DNA of 64,000 nt from Ashinkailepas kermadecensis (lineage: Eukaryota; Arthropoda; Thecostraca; Neolepadidae). The first letter of the stretch is position 1. Each line of letters starts with the position of its first letter. Below the pieces are notes generated by a model. The model was given only the letters and a program-made list of their open reading frames with translations. It made no database searches and had not been told where the DNA came from. The DNA is taken from assembly GCA_034440615.1 (NCBI GenBank), contig JAOTOM010004868.1, positions 447,501-511,500 on the forward strand. Direction: 5' to 3'. Both the position numbers and the translations under genes were made by a program. This document shows, piece by piece, positions 10,343 to 23,095 of the stretch.

Positions 10343-13086
10343 ACAGCATAACCACGAGCGCGTTCTGCTTCGCCACGTGGTAACTGGTCGCGTCAGTCTC
10401 GGCCTAGCATTAATTACAAAATTGCAGCATAGGTCTAACATTATATAGGGTGTACCTAGCGGTGGATTCGGCACCTTCCTTCGGCATGTGATACTGATGA
10501 CATTGGCTATGGTAGCACAATGGGTGTGATTGGAGGAGGTTGTAATTGTTGAGTGTGTTATGCAATATCAGGTGAATGGTGCTAGATAGGCTGGGATATA
10601 TAGCTCCCTAGGAAGTTGAGATAAGGGATTGATTGGGATGAGAGTATGTACATTTCTAGTATCTTTTCTAGATAGGCTTAACCCAGATGTGCCCCAGTGG
10701 CTCTTATTAAACCGCAACACTTTATGACTTTATAACATTTCCTGAATCCTAGAACCACCGTCGGGATTATTGGTCAAGTGGAGGTTTCAAATGCAGATAT
10801 ATGGAAGGACTTCGAAATGTAGAGATAGTGCTGAAGTAGTCATTAGGACGGTTTCACGCGTGCACTAGCCGGAAGTAATCGGCATGACATCCCAGTGGCG
10901 GGGGTCAAGCCATAATAATTACGTTGATCCGAAAACTTTCAAACCGAAGATTGGACCAATTTATTTCATGAATAAACAAACGGAGTAGGTTATGTTGCCC
11001 GATACGACAAGTTTTTCGACAAGTAACAGCTGGTTTATGCACAAACCTTGCAAATGTACACCTACATCCGCGCCTGGGACGTCATCTAGTCAGAAATCTG
11101 GAAGTCAGACCAAGCGAGCCTGAGTTCGGAAGTAAACTCGATGACAACAGCTGTTTGTCGAATTCAGCGGTCTTCAAATGCCAAATTTTCCGAGCACTCG
11201 ACCACTCTGATCAATATCGCCAGCCAGCTTCAACTGCGGTAAGTGATTGGCCCTTTATGATAACTATGGCGAATTACAATAAATGTTTTTTTAATGAAGT
11301 CATCGTTTGATTGCATTGATTTACGGCTGAAATATGTTAGGCAAGCCAACAAACAAGTTTGCCTCGGATGCGCATATTTTGGACGTGTTGCGGTCTTTGG
11401 GGGTGCTGTAAGCAATGCATTCCTTGTTCCTTCTTGCGAGTATGATATTCAAAGACAAGGATCAATTTCCCCACCTCCCAGTATGGTTTGGAGTACAGCG
11501 ACATTTAAAAACGGAGCCTCGTATGGTGCGGGACAGTGGACGCCATTACAACTGTAAACAACCTCGCTTGTAAAGTGGATATAATTTAATATTTTCGGGA
11601 GCGTCAAGATGGAACCGTAGTTTCTGGAAATGATGTATTTCCATATTTGTTCGTAGTGCTTACTTCACAGCCATACAATATAACTTAAAATGAAACATAT
11701 TCATCGGCAGGATACATACTACCACTTCCTCCCCAATATTGTATATTTGCTAGTAATACAGCGACAAATTTACGTTCTATTCGACAACTCCTACCTCCCG
11801 GCCATGGTGCCAAATGAGGCCCGATTGGCTTGTTGTTTCTGTGAATCGAGTGCTTTTTTCAAACAGTGCTGCTATTTGAAAATTTTGGCCGAGTTTTATA
11901 TTGAATTTATTACTTTATAGTTAAAACTTCTAGATCATTTCATATCTACAGATAAAGTACATATACTTCAATGGTATTCCGTTCATACTAGACGAAGTTA
12001 CCGACATTGCATCCCGGTGCTTATTTGCCGTCGTGAAACGGGCTATTTTGTGGGATGTTTTGCAGTTCTACCAGGGCTTGTTTTCTTGATCAATCGATAT
12101 TTTTACTTCATTAAAATTGACCACCCGTTTCTTTTTCCGCGCCTTTCAGCGTGTCACCATCCAACCAGCCGACGAAACAAATGGCAGCCCTGGCCAGCAC
12201 CCACTCCCGATCCCGATCCCGATCCTGATGCGCCACCAGCGCCCACAGCACCGGCCACCACTGCGACTGGGTGGGTCGGCCTGCCCGCGCCGTCCGCACA
12301 CGCGGAGCACGTGGCGGCGACGCCGCGGGCAACGGGTGACCTTGACGGCACCGGAGAGAGGGAGGGGACGGCAGCTGACCATACCGCAGGGGAGGGGCGG
12401 CGGCCGCCGACAGACTAGCCGCTCTGCTCCGCCGGGGATGGGGTGCGGTGGGGCGGGGCGGGGTGGGGGTAGCAGACGTGTCAGGTGAGCCTCTGCAGTG
12501 GGTTCGGCGAATACGTGCCCGCCCGCTCCGAGAACTGCGCAGCGTCGACGGCGGGGCGGGCCCGTGCAGTTCGGCAAACTATTGGCAGGGCCCTGGCAGT
12601 GCCGAACTGGTGAATTCCAGCCGGTCCTGGTCCGCATAACGCAACGCCACGCAAGTCACGAGTGGGCGGCGTGTGTGAGTGTACGTATGAGGACCACCAT
12701 AATTGGGGCACTGTTCCTGTGTGTGGCAAACCGAATAAACAAATAAAATCGTGCCATCACAGCTGCACACAACACACGGGGACGATGGCGCAGCACGTCG
12801 CGCAGCGTCGGACCAGAACCGAACCAAGCACCAAGGCAACATGACCGGGAAGCAGCTGGACAGTCTGTGCAGACGTTTCGCCCCCTCTGGGCTGGATACG
12901 ACACGGTTGTCAACCTGGGCCGGGGAGGTGCCGCAGCCCTCCGATGTTGGTTCCGCCCGCAATGTTGCCGTAATTCAACACGCAACTCCATGGGAAGTCC
13001 TCGATGGTTTTCTCAATGGTTTTCTTCAATACTCGGCTCGCCAGCGGATCTCCTTGGACACCGCTGAGCGACCGTGCGTTTCGCTG
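10343..13086. other. mostly unique sequence; LINE 3'-end-like segment at 10540-10730; CpG-rich block at 12150-12560
   Basis: 10540-10730 resembles 20000-20170: both share GTGTTA(T/C)(G/A)CAATAT, GTGCTAGATA, ATAGGCTTAA and a GCCCC...GTGGCTCTTATTAA segment. They look like copies of one retrotransposon 3' region. A consensus-like splice donor, CTGCG|GTAAGTGATT, occurs at 11236-11250 on the plus strand, but no coding exon is evident upstream. The 12150-12560 block is CpG-dense with many short frames and could be a promoter region. No protein is recognised. Confidence 0.4.
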
Positions 13087-13204
13087 GAGGCCATATGATG
13101 TCGCCTGCCTCTCAGCTTGGCAGAAATGGCGGGCATCGCGGGGAATCGAACCCCGCACCTCTGGCGTGCCCGACGCTCAGCTTAACCACTGAGCAACCGA
13201 CGCC
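13087..13204 (-). mobile_element. SINE, head 3 type, 3'-shortened
   Basis: The head has box B GGGGTTCGATTCCCCGCG and GAGCGTCGGGCACGCCAG. It is followed by a core that is cut off just after GGCGACATCATATGGCC. The terminal hairpin arm is missing. Confidence 0.8.
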
Positions 13205-13611
13205 TCGCAGCACGCTCCTGCCTAGCCGAGGAAAGTGACGTATATATTACAGGAGTCATTTGGCATGGCGGCGTTTGTGCCAGATTGGGCTGCATAATCA
13301 CCTTCAGTCGAATCCCACTATCCTCAAAGAGCCTGGGTGTGCGAACGCAAAAGGGGGCGTTTCAAGCCGTATAGGCATTCAACTTTCCTATACAATTACA
13401 TCTGAGAGGTGCTTAATGTCTATAGGGTTTCAGCATTGCGGATTCTGAATGGTTATAGGTTTTGAGCATTACATATTCTGATGTAGACAGAGGCACGATA
13501 GCCACATTCCCCGCGGCCCATCATCGAGTCCGTACCGCGATAAACTGCTCGACGCGACGGATATTTATTCCACGGTCTTCTACCGAAATAACACGATTGC
13601 GGCCTTCCACG
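13205..13611. other. unique sequence, no gene seen
   Basis: No recognisable repeat or exon before the LINE tail that begins at about 13612. Confidence 0.4.
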
Positions 13612-13615
13612 GCCT

Positions 13616-13646
<31 letters not shown>

Positions 13647-13930
13647 TTTGTATTCGGGTCATCCACAATTGACTCGTGGCTATTATGACATCGCGTCAAA
13701 TGGATAAAACAACACAGCACAAAAGGTCAAACTCACAGAACAGTCAAACCAGTGGGCATAAATGTCAGCAAGTCGAGCAGTAAATCAGTCCGGCACGGGC
13801 GGCATGTCAAACAGGTACCGCCGTAGGTGGCGACCAAAGATCGACACGAGAAGACGCGTCAGCTCAGGTGGCAGTGAGTTATACATAAGTGGCGCTCTGG
13901 AGCTAAAACGTCTCTTCCCCATCTCGATGG
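13612..13930 (-). mobile_element. LINE 3' end, heavily 5'-truncated copy
   Basis: The minus strand carries the last ~45 codons of a LINE ORF2 (MGKRRFSSRAPLMYNSLPP... to VPD stop at ~13785), a 3' UTR and a CTGTCTGTCTG tail at 13612-13645. It is collinear with the larger copy at 27.0-28.3 kb and begins abruptly in the same reading frame, as expected of a 5'-truncated insertion. Confidence 0.9.
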
Positions 13931-15956
13931 ATGGGCACACGCCACCCAGCCGAGGCGCAGCGAGGGGTCCGGGAACACCCACCCGGAGCAACCAAAAATA
14001 CACCAGATGAAAGAACCGTCTTGATATTTTCAACATGCAAAACCAGGAATTTGCGGCGCGCGAAGCGTGCCGAATGCGTTACTTGTTGCATGCATTTGGG
14101 GGTGTCGGCTCCCCGTAGGAAAATCCTGGCCGAGCCCCTGCTACCCAACCCGGCGGAGCCGCCGCAGACCTGCCACATCTCCCGCCGCTGTCGCCGCCAC
14201 TGACGTCGGGGGCGGAGCCAAAGCCGTTGCTAGGCGACGCGAATGTGGGCCCACGCGGTGTGTGGAAGTGGGTCACGACGGCCATCATACTGGACAAGAA
14301 AGATGGCAACAAGCCAAGTTAAAATCAAAACAGACGATAAATGTTCCTTGAAGGAACGGTGCAGAAAGACCATGGATATGAGGACGCGGCACGGTATGTA
14401 CAAAAAAAAACTACTTCAAGGAGATTCGAAAGGTGCGCAACGCAAATACTTTGAACATTTCTTCCTCCAAACATATGCAATTATGCAACACTGGCAATGT
14501 TAGCAGCTTGTCGGCAGCCTAATTCCCAATGGGGAGGGGATGTAGCTATTGGTGGGGGAAGGCGTACAGCAGTATCGGAAGGACCGGATCAGCGTCTTCG
14601 GCTATTTTGAGTGTCTGTTGAGCTTGCGAGCAAATCCAGAATTCCAATTCCAATCGGGAATTTCCCCGTTCAGAATTGAACATCGAAACGGGAATTGAAA
14701 AGCTTGCAACCTGGTTCCCAGTGGGAGTTATATCTACATCGTGAAGAGAAGGGTGCAAAGACCAACGATTCGCCCGGAGGCCGACTCTCACGTTGTTGCC
14801 GGAAGGGCTGTTGATTTCGGGCATCTGCTTGGATTCCGTATAGTCGTCCAGGCTGCCGACGATTAGCGGATTCGCTGCAGGCAGGGGCGCAGTCAGGATT
14901 TGCATACGGGGGACGGCGACCAAAAGAAAATGTGCTGAAAATGTAGCGATGTCGAAACGGTGGTGATGCTGAGCATGTGCTGCTGAAGCTAGGTGCCACT
15001 GCAACCACGGTGGTACCGAATCTGTGTTACTACTGAAGCTATGGTGCTACTGAATCTGTGGTGCTACTGCATCTGTTGAGTTTGACAAGGTGGCAGGCGA
15101 TGAAGGTGGAACGGAGACGACAACGGTTTCCTGAACGCCGCCAAATACATTTCCTGCCTCTCAACTGCAAATCGATTGGGGGGAGGGGGCGCTATAAGGT
15201 ATCCGTGAGGAACGCAGGAATGGGTTAAAATTATAAAATGTCACGTCCTAAAATTTAGCCTATCTAAAATTATGAAGACAATGGGAACCGAACAGCATTG
15301 AGACAGCACCCCATCGAATAGTTGTGCCTCTCACACACTTAGCTCGTACAGAGGTAGGCTCGTGCAGAGGCAGGCTACTACTCAATGCTCGGGATCTCTT
15401 ACCAAGCCAGGATGGATGGAAGGATGTTGGTCCGAACAGTTTTGGGTTGAATATGGAAAATGACAACTCAACATTAGCAGGTGCAAAACCAGGATGGGTC
15501 CAGAACCTGCGACCCACCCGGGAACTCCAGTCGTGTTGCTAATAATCGAAAGGCGCAGAACGCCTACATCCCTTCTCGGCCACGGAACTGGAAATGTTGT
15601 CGGGTGCAACGAGCCTGTAGGATTTAAATCAATCCAAGCATTACCTTTCAAACACTACGATCAGCATTGGCATATATATCTCTTCGCACACAAAGGTGGT
15701 GTGTTGAAGTCGCTGGTGAGGTCGTACTTGGTGGCGAAGTTCCACCTCTCCTACAAGATGGTTGAATTCAGCAAAGGCCCGAACGCCGATATTTGCAGAA
15801 GGCGCGTCTGCATGCGACCCGAAGGCAAATTATTGCAGGTGGGAAATACATGCATTGGGGGTGAGTTAGTTCTTGGGGTGATGAAATTATTGGAAGTGGA
15901 GCAATACATGGGGGAATGTGTGCAAGCAATGGGCGGCAGAAGCCGAATTGGGTGGG
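13931..15956. other. unique sequence; possible hAT-like end at 14887
   Basis: CAGGGGCGCAGTCAGGATTT near 14882-14901 looks like a hAT-type left terminus, but no partner end was found. Repeats of GGTGCTACTGAATCTGTG lie at 15030-15075. Plus-strand frame 15650-15850 and minus-strand frames at 14550-15000 are open, but no protein is recognised. Confidence 0.4.
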
Positions 15957-16000
15957 TAGGGGCAGCCGAGGAAACCTATAGGTTTCCTCGGCTGCCCCTA
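15957..16000. repeat. perfect 44-bp palindrome
   Basis: TAGGGGCAGCCGAGGAAACC is followed by TATA and its exact reverse complement. All 22 base pairs match with no spacer, and symmetry breaks at the next base on each side. GGAAACCTATAGG is repeated once more at 16001-16013. Confidence 0.97.
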
Positions 16001-16098
16001 GGAAACCTATAGGGTTCTAAGTTATAATTATTGGGGGAGGGGGAAAGCCAACAATGGGCGGGGAGGCAGTCGCCGCAAAAGAATACAAATCGACACCA

Positions 16099-16137
16099 TT
16101 GGTGTTGCCATGGCAACACCAACGGTCGTTGACCGTT
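16099..16137. repeat. 24-bp perfect palindrome followed by a small hairpin
   Basis: TTGGTGTTGCCA and its reverse complement abut at 16099-16122. AACGGTC-gtt-GACCGTT follows at 16121-16137. This could be an imperfect transposon scar or a binding site for a dimeric protein. Confidence 0.85.
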
Positions 16138-16879
16138 CCTCTCGACACAAATGCGTTGAAATTGTCGCACAGGCCGCCAAAATCCGGCTCGGAAGCTAAC
16201 TGCGCATCTACATCTACTACGCGTGCCTGTCACGCGGGATACGACCTTCTGCTGTGAATATAGTTGACAAGGCTCATGTCTAGGTACCGCGGCGTACGCT
16301 TTTGCGTCGCACATCGGGTCGTGACGTCACTAACATTGGCGCCAACGTAACGGCGACCGATCGGGTTCGGTGGTGATTTGCGATGACAGCTCATAACTGA
16401 TTAGTTGTTGTAGTTGTAGTTGTAGCTGATTAGTTGTTACACACATTTTGCTTCCGAAATGTTAGAAGAACATTGACAGACAATGTACGTAGCCTATTCA
16501 GCCCTCGGCGTGACTGCCCGTGACGTCTCATACCGCAGTGATTGGCATCAACCAAAACCAAAGATTGTTGCAAACCTACGGAAATCACGACTTCTACACT
16601 CGTTAGCTCCGTGAAACTGGCGAATCTACGGTACATCGTTTTATATGTCGCAGGTCCGCACTGACGTAGTCGTAAATTATTTGGCGAAATGTGGCCAAAT
16701 CTGGAGAATCAAGATCACGATAATTGTACGGAAGACAAATCCTCGGAGCATGGAGAGGGTTCGCCCTGCTTGGGTGTAACACTCAATGCGGAGGCGGAAC
16801 GATCTGGGTCGCATCCAGAAACTTGGGACCGTGATCGTCGCAGGCGACACAGCTTCACCTTCCGACACATACCCACAAG
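16138..16879. other. unique sequence, no gene seen
   Basis: Only short open frames are present. A GTTGTAGTTGTAGTTGTAG microsatellite lies at about 16403-16425. Confidence 0.4.
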
Positions 16880-16896
16880 AAATACTTGAGAAAAAA

Positions 16897-17057
16897 TGGG
16901 GACGAGTAGTCCAGGGGTAAGTTGCCCGTCTCACAATCGAAAGATTGTGGGTTCGAGTCTCACCTGTCGCTACTCTTCTCCCGCGGCCAATCGGCGTGAG
17001 AGACTGGCGACGCTACATGACTCAACGGTCGACGTGTCGTAAAAGCCAACAACCACC
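16897..17057 (+). mobile_element. SINE, head 2 type, full length
   Basis: Reads GGGGACGAGTAGTCCAGGGG (box A region), then box B GTGGGTTCGAGTCTCACC, CCAATCGGCGTGAGAGA, GGCGACGCTACATGACTC, GGTCGACGTGTCGTAAAA and a CCAACAACCACC tail. The hairpin arms CGACGC/GTGTCG pair with one G-U wobble. The target duplication is AAATACTTGAGAAAAAA (16880-16896) and AAATACGTGAGAAAAAA (17058-17074), with one mismatch in 17. Confidence 0.95.
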
Positions 17058-17290
17058 AAATACGTGAGAAAAAAAACTGGAATTGGACGGTGCGAGCGGA
17101 GAGGCCCGGCCAGCAGCCAGCTGTCAGCTACGTGCGCTCATCATCAACGACACCCACGATCCCACTGTGATCTCGCGACCTTCCAGCCACACGTGGCAGG
17201 TGCGCCCGCTCCCGGAGTTGTCACGGCGACGGCAGGCGGGACCTCGACCGGCGGCATCGTGCATCATGATCGGACCGCCGCCGGTGACCG

Positions 17291-17440
17291 CCTGACCTTG
17301 GCCACCGCCACCGCCTGACCTTGGCCACCGCCACCGCCTGACCTTGGCTACCGCCTGGTGTGCCGATAGCCGGACACAACCCTCGCACCCACTAAATACG
17401 TCCGTCCGTCCGTCCGATCCATCCATCCATCCATACAGGG
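17291..17440. repeat. 23-bp direct repeats and CCGT/CCAT microsatellite
   Basis: The unit CCTGACCTTGGCCACCGCC plus ACCG starts at 17291, 17314 and 17337 (the last partial). A CCGTCCGTCCGT then CCATCCATCCAT tract follows at about 17400-17436. Confidence 0.85.
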
Positions 17441-17677
17441 ATAACTATGCTAGCGATAACAATACGAAATAACTATCCTTACCAACTGACATTGTATAAC
17501 AGAACACACCACAGGCAATTCTCTTACCTGGAATTGTGCTGAGAGATGCTTGTCACAATCACAATCCGCAATGGTGAGCACAGCATGATACTCATCAACA
17601 AGTTACTGTTAGAACTCAGATACGAAGACTTCATAAAGACTGATCACAAAGCGCGACGTCGATACGGCGTTGCGCGG

Positions 17678-17747
17678 GATGATGACGATTATTGGGGTTT
17701 AGGGTGCGTCAACCCCACTGGGTTATATTGCACTCATAACGAGGTTG
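17678..17747 (-). mobile_element. core-only mini-element M11, GTGC/GCAC subtype
   Basis: The minus strand reads GTTATGAGTGCAATATAACC, CAGTGGGGTTGACGCACCC, TAAACCCCAATAATCG and TCATCATC. It pairs as GTGC/GCAC (outer) and AACCC/GGGTT (inner), different bases from other copies but the same fold. No clear flanking repeat is seen. Confidence 0.65.
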
Positions 17748-18224
17748 CCTGAGCACGAGTCAGACTGTCACATACGAATATAAAACATCGGCAGCTATTG
17801 TTGCGCGGGATGTGGACCGCGCGGGTTGCGCGGGATGTGTTCAAACAGTGGTACATTCCACCCTATATCACGAATAATGTAGCGCTGGGGTGCTGGCATC
17901 GTGGCATCATGACTTAATAAGAGCCGCAGGGGCCATCTGGGTTAAGCCTGTAAAGGGAAGACGCTATCAGCCTGAACAAAAAGATGCCCAGCACCCCAAC
18001 CAATACCTGATCATAAATTCCAAAGAAACTATCCACCAACATCCCATACACCTACGAATACCAATATCGCCATATTCACTCAATCCATCAGACCAGTTCA
18101 TTACATTTTGCCTGAACACATGCAGACTCACATCAACTCATACTCATCAAGTCATATTCATCAAGTCAAAATGTTGAGGCAGAATAAGAACCACAAGGGC
18201 CCACCTGGTGTAAGCCTATAAAGA
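17748..18224. other. unique sequence, no gene seen
   Basis: GTTGCGCGGGATGTG-like words recur at 17665, 17798 and 17825. No exon is recognised. Confidence 0.4.
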
Positions 18225-18365
18225 AGAAGAAGATACTAGACAGTAGAAATTGGGAACTAGTAGACACTGGAAATCAGGAACCAGAAGATATAAGAAATTA
18301 GGAACTAGAAGATAATACAAATTAACAACTAGAAGACAATAGAAAATAGAGACTACAGACAAGAC
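18225..18365 (+). repeat. degenerate purine-rich tandem repeat, ~26-28 bp unit
   Basis: Repeated GGAACTAGAAGAYA(N)AAAT-like units: GAACTAGTAGACACTGGAAA, GAACCAGAAGATATAAGAAA, GAACTAGAAGATAATACAAA and AACTAGAAGACAATAGAAAA. Confidence 0.75.
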
Positions 18366-19494
18366 ACACAATCATGTCAATCAATATAAAATCCTGAGTT
18401 CAAAAGAAAAAACCTACCCCAGCATATCGAGCCATGTTCACTTGATCTTGATTCTCACTCTCCTTAAAGATTAGTGCATCTTTACTTTCTGGACTTTCCT
18501 CCTTCTAAGCATTACCATATCTAGCACTTGCCAATCTGAGTACAAGGAACATGACCAGGTAAGAGAACCAGACACTGAAGGTAAGGCTAAAATTGGCAAG
18601 CAGTGCTAGCAAAATACAAATGAATGAAATTCACTTAACACAAGCTGATTTTCCAGATTTCTTAGTGTGTAGCTTTTATCTCTGATAAAAAAATCAGAAG
18701 CTAGTGGTATAATGAAGCATGAACTGTGTATTGACAACCGTGTACTGGTGCACTGACAACTGGTGTATGGAGGCATCAACTAAACAAATGACTCGTTTTA
18801 GCTAATATGTACCTAAATCCATACTTCCTTGCTATATTCATCTTGAATCATCAAGTACCTGCAACAAAGCATGAATTTTCAGTAAGGCACAAGATAGAAA
18901 CACATATAGAGGCGATGTGATGGGCATAAGTGGTAAAGGTAACCACAAAATAAAAGCTAATGTGCTGGGAGCATGCTTATCTGCAGGGATGCACTCCTGG
19001 GGGCATACATGGGCAAATATGCAAAACAAATAAGTCATGAAAAATGCAAAACAGAATATAAACTCCCTCTGGTGCATTTTGTTATGCCAATAAAGGTCAT
19101 GGAAGTATACATGGAAAGTTTCATTCAAATACATTTACATGTTAAAACATGATGACTGGTTGAATATTTTGGAGGTGACTTCACTTCTCCTTGGCTAACT
19201 TAGTGACTGTAGATGACCCAACCTCAAAATCTTCACACAAGATTCCAAATTGATGAGGGAAAATGTATGCTAAATTTCGGCACACTGCCACACACCGTTT
19301 TTCTACTATCCACGGGAAACCTTGGGGTGGGGGAGCATGGAAAAAGACCCCCTCCCAAGACTGTGCAGGTTAATAGAAGTGTGAGGTAGAGAGCAAGGAA
19401 GCTATGAAAAAAAAACTGTACTTGACCTAGTTGCAACCCCACTTGGAATAGTGTATGGGCATGGAGCTCTTACGTAGAAAAAGATATAGGCATG

Positions 19495-20170
19495 CTAGGA
19501 GTGCAGCACAAAGTCGCAGACTTATCACTGGACTAGGCACCTTAGAATAAGGGAAAGGCTTATGGCATTATATATGTACTCACTCAAGGATGGAAGATTA
19601 AGGGGTAATATAATTGAAATTTAAAATTGCTGAAGGGTTAGATAATGTCAATCTGAATGGTCCCTTTCATTTAGAGTATCACATGGGGATCATCAATTCA
19701 GGTTGGATAAATAAATGTGTAGGATGGTTAAAAATGCCAACAAGTTCTCAGTGAAGGTGTGGTTAAACAATGGAATAAGCCACCTGCTGATGTAGTAAGG
19801 AGTCCACTGAATGTAGTTTAAAAAAAATATGGTGGACAAAGTTTTTTTTTCTTCCAGGAACCTTGTGTTCAAGTTCAAATTGGTGGTGGGTGAGAATTTA
19901 TGTCAGTAGGTGTGCAATGTACAGATCCCATCTAGGTAGGTATGGATGAAGGAGTTTGAAAAGTATTGATGGGGCACGGGTGGGGAGGAGTGTGTTACAC
20001 AATATGAATTATGAAGTGAACAGTGCTAGATAAGTTGGGGCAGATATTTCCTTTGGAATGGGAAAAGGCATTGATTGCAGTGTGTAAGTGTGCTATTTCT
20101 TCTCTAATAGTATCCCTGCTTCATAGGCTTAAACTGAGATGGCCCCATGGTGCTTATTAAGTCTGATGAT
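19495..20170 (+). mobile_element. fossil LINE: C-terminal reverse-transcriptase-region remnant and 3' UTR
   Basis: Plus-strand fragments in shifted frames read as a LINE ORF2 C-terminus. They are an SLKDGRLRGNIIEIFKI-like block broken by stops near 19570-19630, EGLDNVNLNGPFHLEYH at 19640-19680, and VVKQWNKPPADVVRSP at 19755-19805. The last matches the WNxLPxxVVxAxS motif that ends many CR1/Jockey-type ORF2 proteins. A 3' region similar to 10540-10730 follows. Stops and frameshifts show an old, inactive copy. Confidence 0.65.
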
Positions 20171-22046
20171 CACCTTCTGACTATGGGGAATTTCAAGAAA
20201 AAACATTGCAGCAACACATTTCTGAACATGATACCGATTACATGGTCATTCAATGCCATTGCAAATTAATACTTTTCAGTTTGTGACACTTTCATAACTA
20301 TTGCATCATACCCAACCTAACCTAACTTACCAAATCCTAACTAGCCTAGCCTAGCTGAACCTCTTTCTTTTAGCCTTTGTAAAAGAAATCACAAATTTCA
20401 TAAACCTCAATCACATTTGCAGAGTGGAGCGTGGTGACAATGTCTCAATGGCATTTAGAGATGCATGTCTATAATTGTTTTCTTTTGAATTGAATGAATA
20501 CTTTTGAATTTGTAACTTTTGAATTGTTTGATTTTTTCCAATGCAATGTTTATGAATGTGGTTGACATATGACATGATGCCAGGCAAAATAACACAGAAA
20601 GGGCCTTTGAGTTGGGAAATTTAGCATAAAATGAATGTTTCAAATAAAGAAAAGATACAACATAACCAAACCTGATCTAGCTTAATATTCTATGCAAAAA
20701 AAAACTTTTTCAACAAGGGAAAATTTTCAACATTTGTTTCCTAAAATTTTCAAATTAAAAAAAGTCCAACCTAACTTTATGTTAACTCCAACTTAACTTG
20801 ACACATGCCAGACCTGTTTTTGAAGAAAATTTTTTTTTTTTGGCTTCAAAAATTGCCAATAAAAAAGCCTAACCAAACATAACCCTTTGCTTCCTTCATG
20901 GAGGAAAATTGTGTTTAAAACATGCCTCACAGATACCCTCAACTGAAATAATAAGATGTATCTTTGTATGCTTTTTGGAGAGGATATGCCCCTCCCCCTC
21001 CACATACAAAAAAAAATTACCTTTCTCCCAGATAACCTTAGCTTTCCACATGAGATCCAATGTGGTATCCTCCAATCCATTTGAACCCACCCATTGCTTT
21101 CATGTATTGTGCCCTCCAATTATTATTTTGTTAAACAAAAAAACATACAACTAGGTACACTGGCAAGTGCAGGTTCATCTATTTCCAGTTTCAGTCAACA
21201 TACTAGGTAGGTACAGGGAAGACACAGGGGAAGGGGACATGTGCCCACAATAAAAGTGGAACCTTTTGACCAAATGGAGGATCCCCTTGAAGGATGCTGG
21301 AGTGTACTACTCCTGCCCATGATGTTTGTTTGGTATTGTTGTGCTTTAAGGTGTTACCAAGACAATTTTTACACACTTTTGCCTCCATAAAACAAACAAA
21401 TGGGTTACTTTTTGCTCAGTGAAGTTAGTGCAGGTTTTTAAGTTTTAATTAAATTGTTCAAAAATAAGAAAAAACTATCACAACTTTGGACAATGTTTTT
21501 CTTCAAAGGCAGGTTATGTTAGCTAAGGCTTTTCTGAATTGAGATAATTTGATGAAAATACATGTTGAAATTTTGAAATTGTTTTTTCTCCACAGGGAGG
21601 TTCGGCCAGGTGGTAAATTTGTGCTCGAAGGTGTTTTATGAATTCTTGGAATTGATCATTCCAATGCAATGTTTATGAAGGTGACTAATATGATGGGATG
21701 ACTCATTATTTTCTGTCCAAATGCTTACTTTTTCAGGTTGTGAGCAAGATAACACCAAAAAGGGGCTTTGAGTGAGGTAATATAGCATAAAATAAATGTT
21801 TTAAAAATAAAATAAATATGCAACATAACCTAACCTAGCCCAACCTCACTTTGGAGGAAAAATCCAAGAAATAAAATTCAAAAAATTTAAAGCAATGTAT
21901 TTTCTGGACATTTGCAAACTTAAAAAATCCAACCCAATCTAACATAAGCTCAAGCTGCTTTTGAAGAAAAAGTAAGCTACAATTTTTTTTGATTTATCGT
22001 GATATTTTTTGGGGAGAAGATTTCCTAATTTATCAAACCTAAACTA

Positions 22047-22210
22047 GGGGACAAGTAGTTTAGGGGTAAGTTGCCCATCTCACAATCAAAAGATTGTAGA
22101 TTAGAGTCTAACCTGTTGCTACTGTTCTCCCTCTGCTAATCAGTGTGAGAGATTGGTGACACTACATGACTCAACAGCCGATGTGTCGTAAAACCCAATA
22201 ACCAACCAAC
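22047..22210 (+). mobile_element. SINE, head 2 type, in 4E-BP intron
   Basis: Head 2 is diverged in box A (ACAAGTAGTTTAGGGGTAAG) and box B (AGATTAGAGTCTAACC). The core CTAATCAGTGTGAGAGA, the TGACTCAACAG hairpin and the tail GTAAAACCCAATAACCAACC are intact. The exact 13-bp target duplication CAAACCTAAACTA lies at 22034-22046 and 22211-22223. Confidence 0.93.
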
Positions 22211-22580
22211 CAAACCTAAACTAACCTAGCCCAACCAAACCTAACCAATTTGTTTGTTTATGGAGCAAATGTGTGCAAAAACTTGTCTTGTTACCACCTT
22301 ACAGCACAATAATACCAGCTAGGTTTGGTTAGGCTGCATTTCTATTATATTTGTAAACCATTATTCTTATGATGTTACCTAGGTAACTTAAACTCATTTT
22401 GCTCACAAACTGAGTAAGCAAGCATTTGCACAGAAAATGAGTGGACCCATCATCTTAGTCACATTCATAAACACGGTATTGGAAGCATAAATTCCAACAA
22501 TTCATAAAACACCCTGAAGCATAAATTTACCTGTTTTTTAGTCAGAGGCATCTTTTTTGTCATAAAGGTGTTTTTGTGGA

Positions 22581-22644
22581 TTGGTTGGTTGGTTATTGGA
22601 GTTTAAGGGTGCATCGACTGCACCAGTCATGCAGCGCCCATGCA
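22581..22644 (-). mobile_element. core-only mini-retroposon M3 (64 bp)
   Basis: The minus strand reads GGGCGCTGCATGACTGGTGC, AGTCGATGCACCC, TTAAACTCCAATAACC and AACCAACCAA. The inner stem GACTG/CAGTC is perfect. The exact 13-bp direct repeats GTGTTTTTGTGGA flank it at 22568-22580 and 22645-22657. Confidence 0.92.
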
Positions 22645-23095
22645 GTGTTTTTGTGGAATTTGTATTTGGAATAGCATGTTTATGAAGGTGACTAAGATGA
22701 TGGGACCACATATTTTCTATGCAAATGCTTCATTTTCAGGTTGTGAACAAAATAATTAATGCCAAAAGGGGGCTGTGGGTTAGGCAACCTAGCATAAAAA
22801 GTAATTTAAAGAAAGCAACATAACCTAACCTACCTTTGGATAAAAAATCAAAAAAATTAAATTAGGAAAATGTAAAGAAATTTATTTTCTGAACTTCAAA
22901 TTAAAAAAGAGAAACCCAGCCACACCTAACCTAACCTAACATAACCTAAGATTCTTTTGAAGAAAAGATCCAAATTTTCTTTCAAAATTTTTGGGAATTT
23001 TTGTGTGAAACTTTTTGGTTTCATTGTGATTTAAGGTGGTAACAAGAAAGTTTTTACATGCATTTGCTTCCATAAAAGAAACAAATGGGTTAGGT

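Noticed and set aside
18838..18860. 4E-BP exon 2 acceptor (cag|GTACTTGATGATTC on the minus strand)
   Set aside because: The phase fits, but the frame hits stop codons at once and lacks the IIYDR motif.
20300..22960. Telomere or telomeric array
   Set aside because: AACCT words are short, scattered and in both orientations. They are part of dispersed repeats, not an array.
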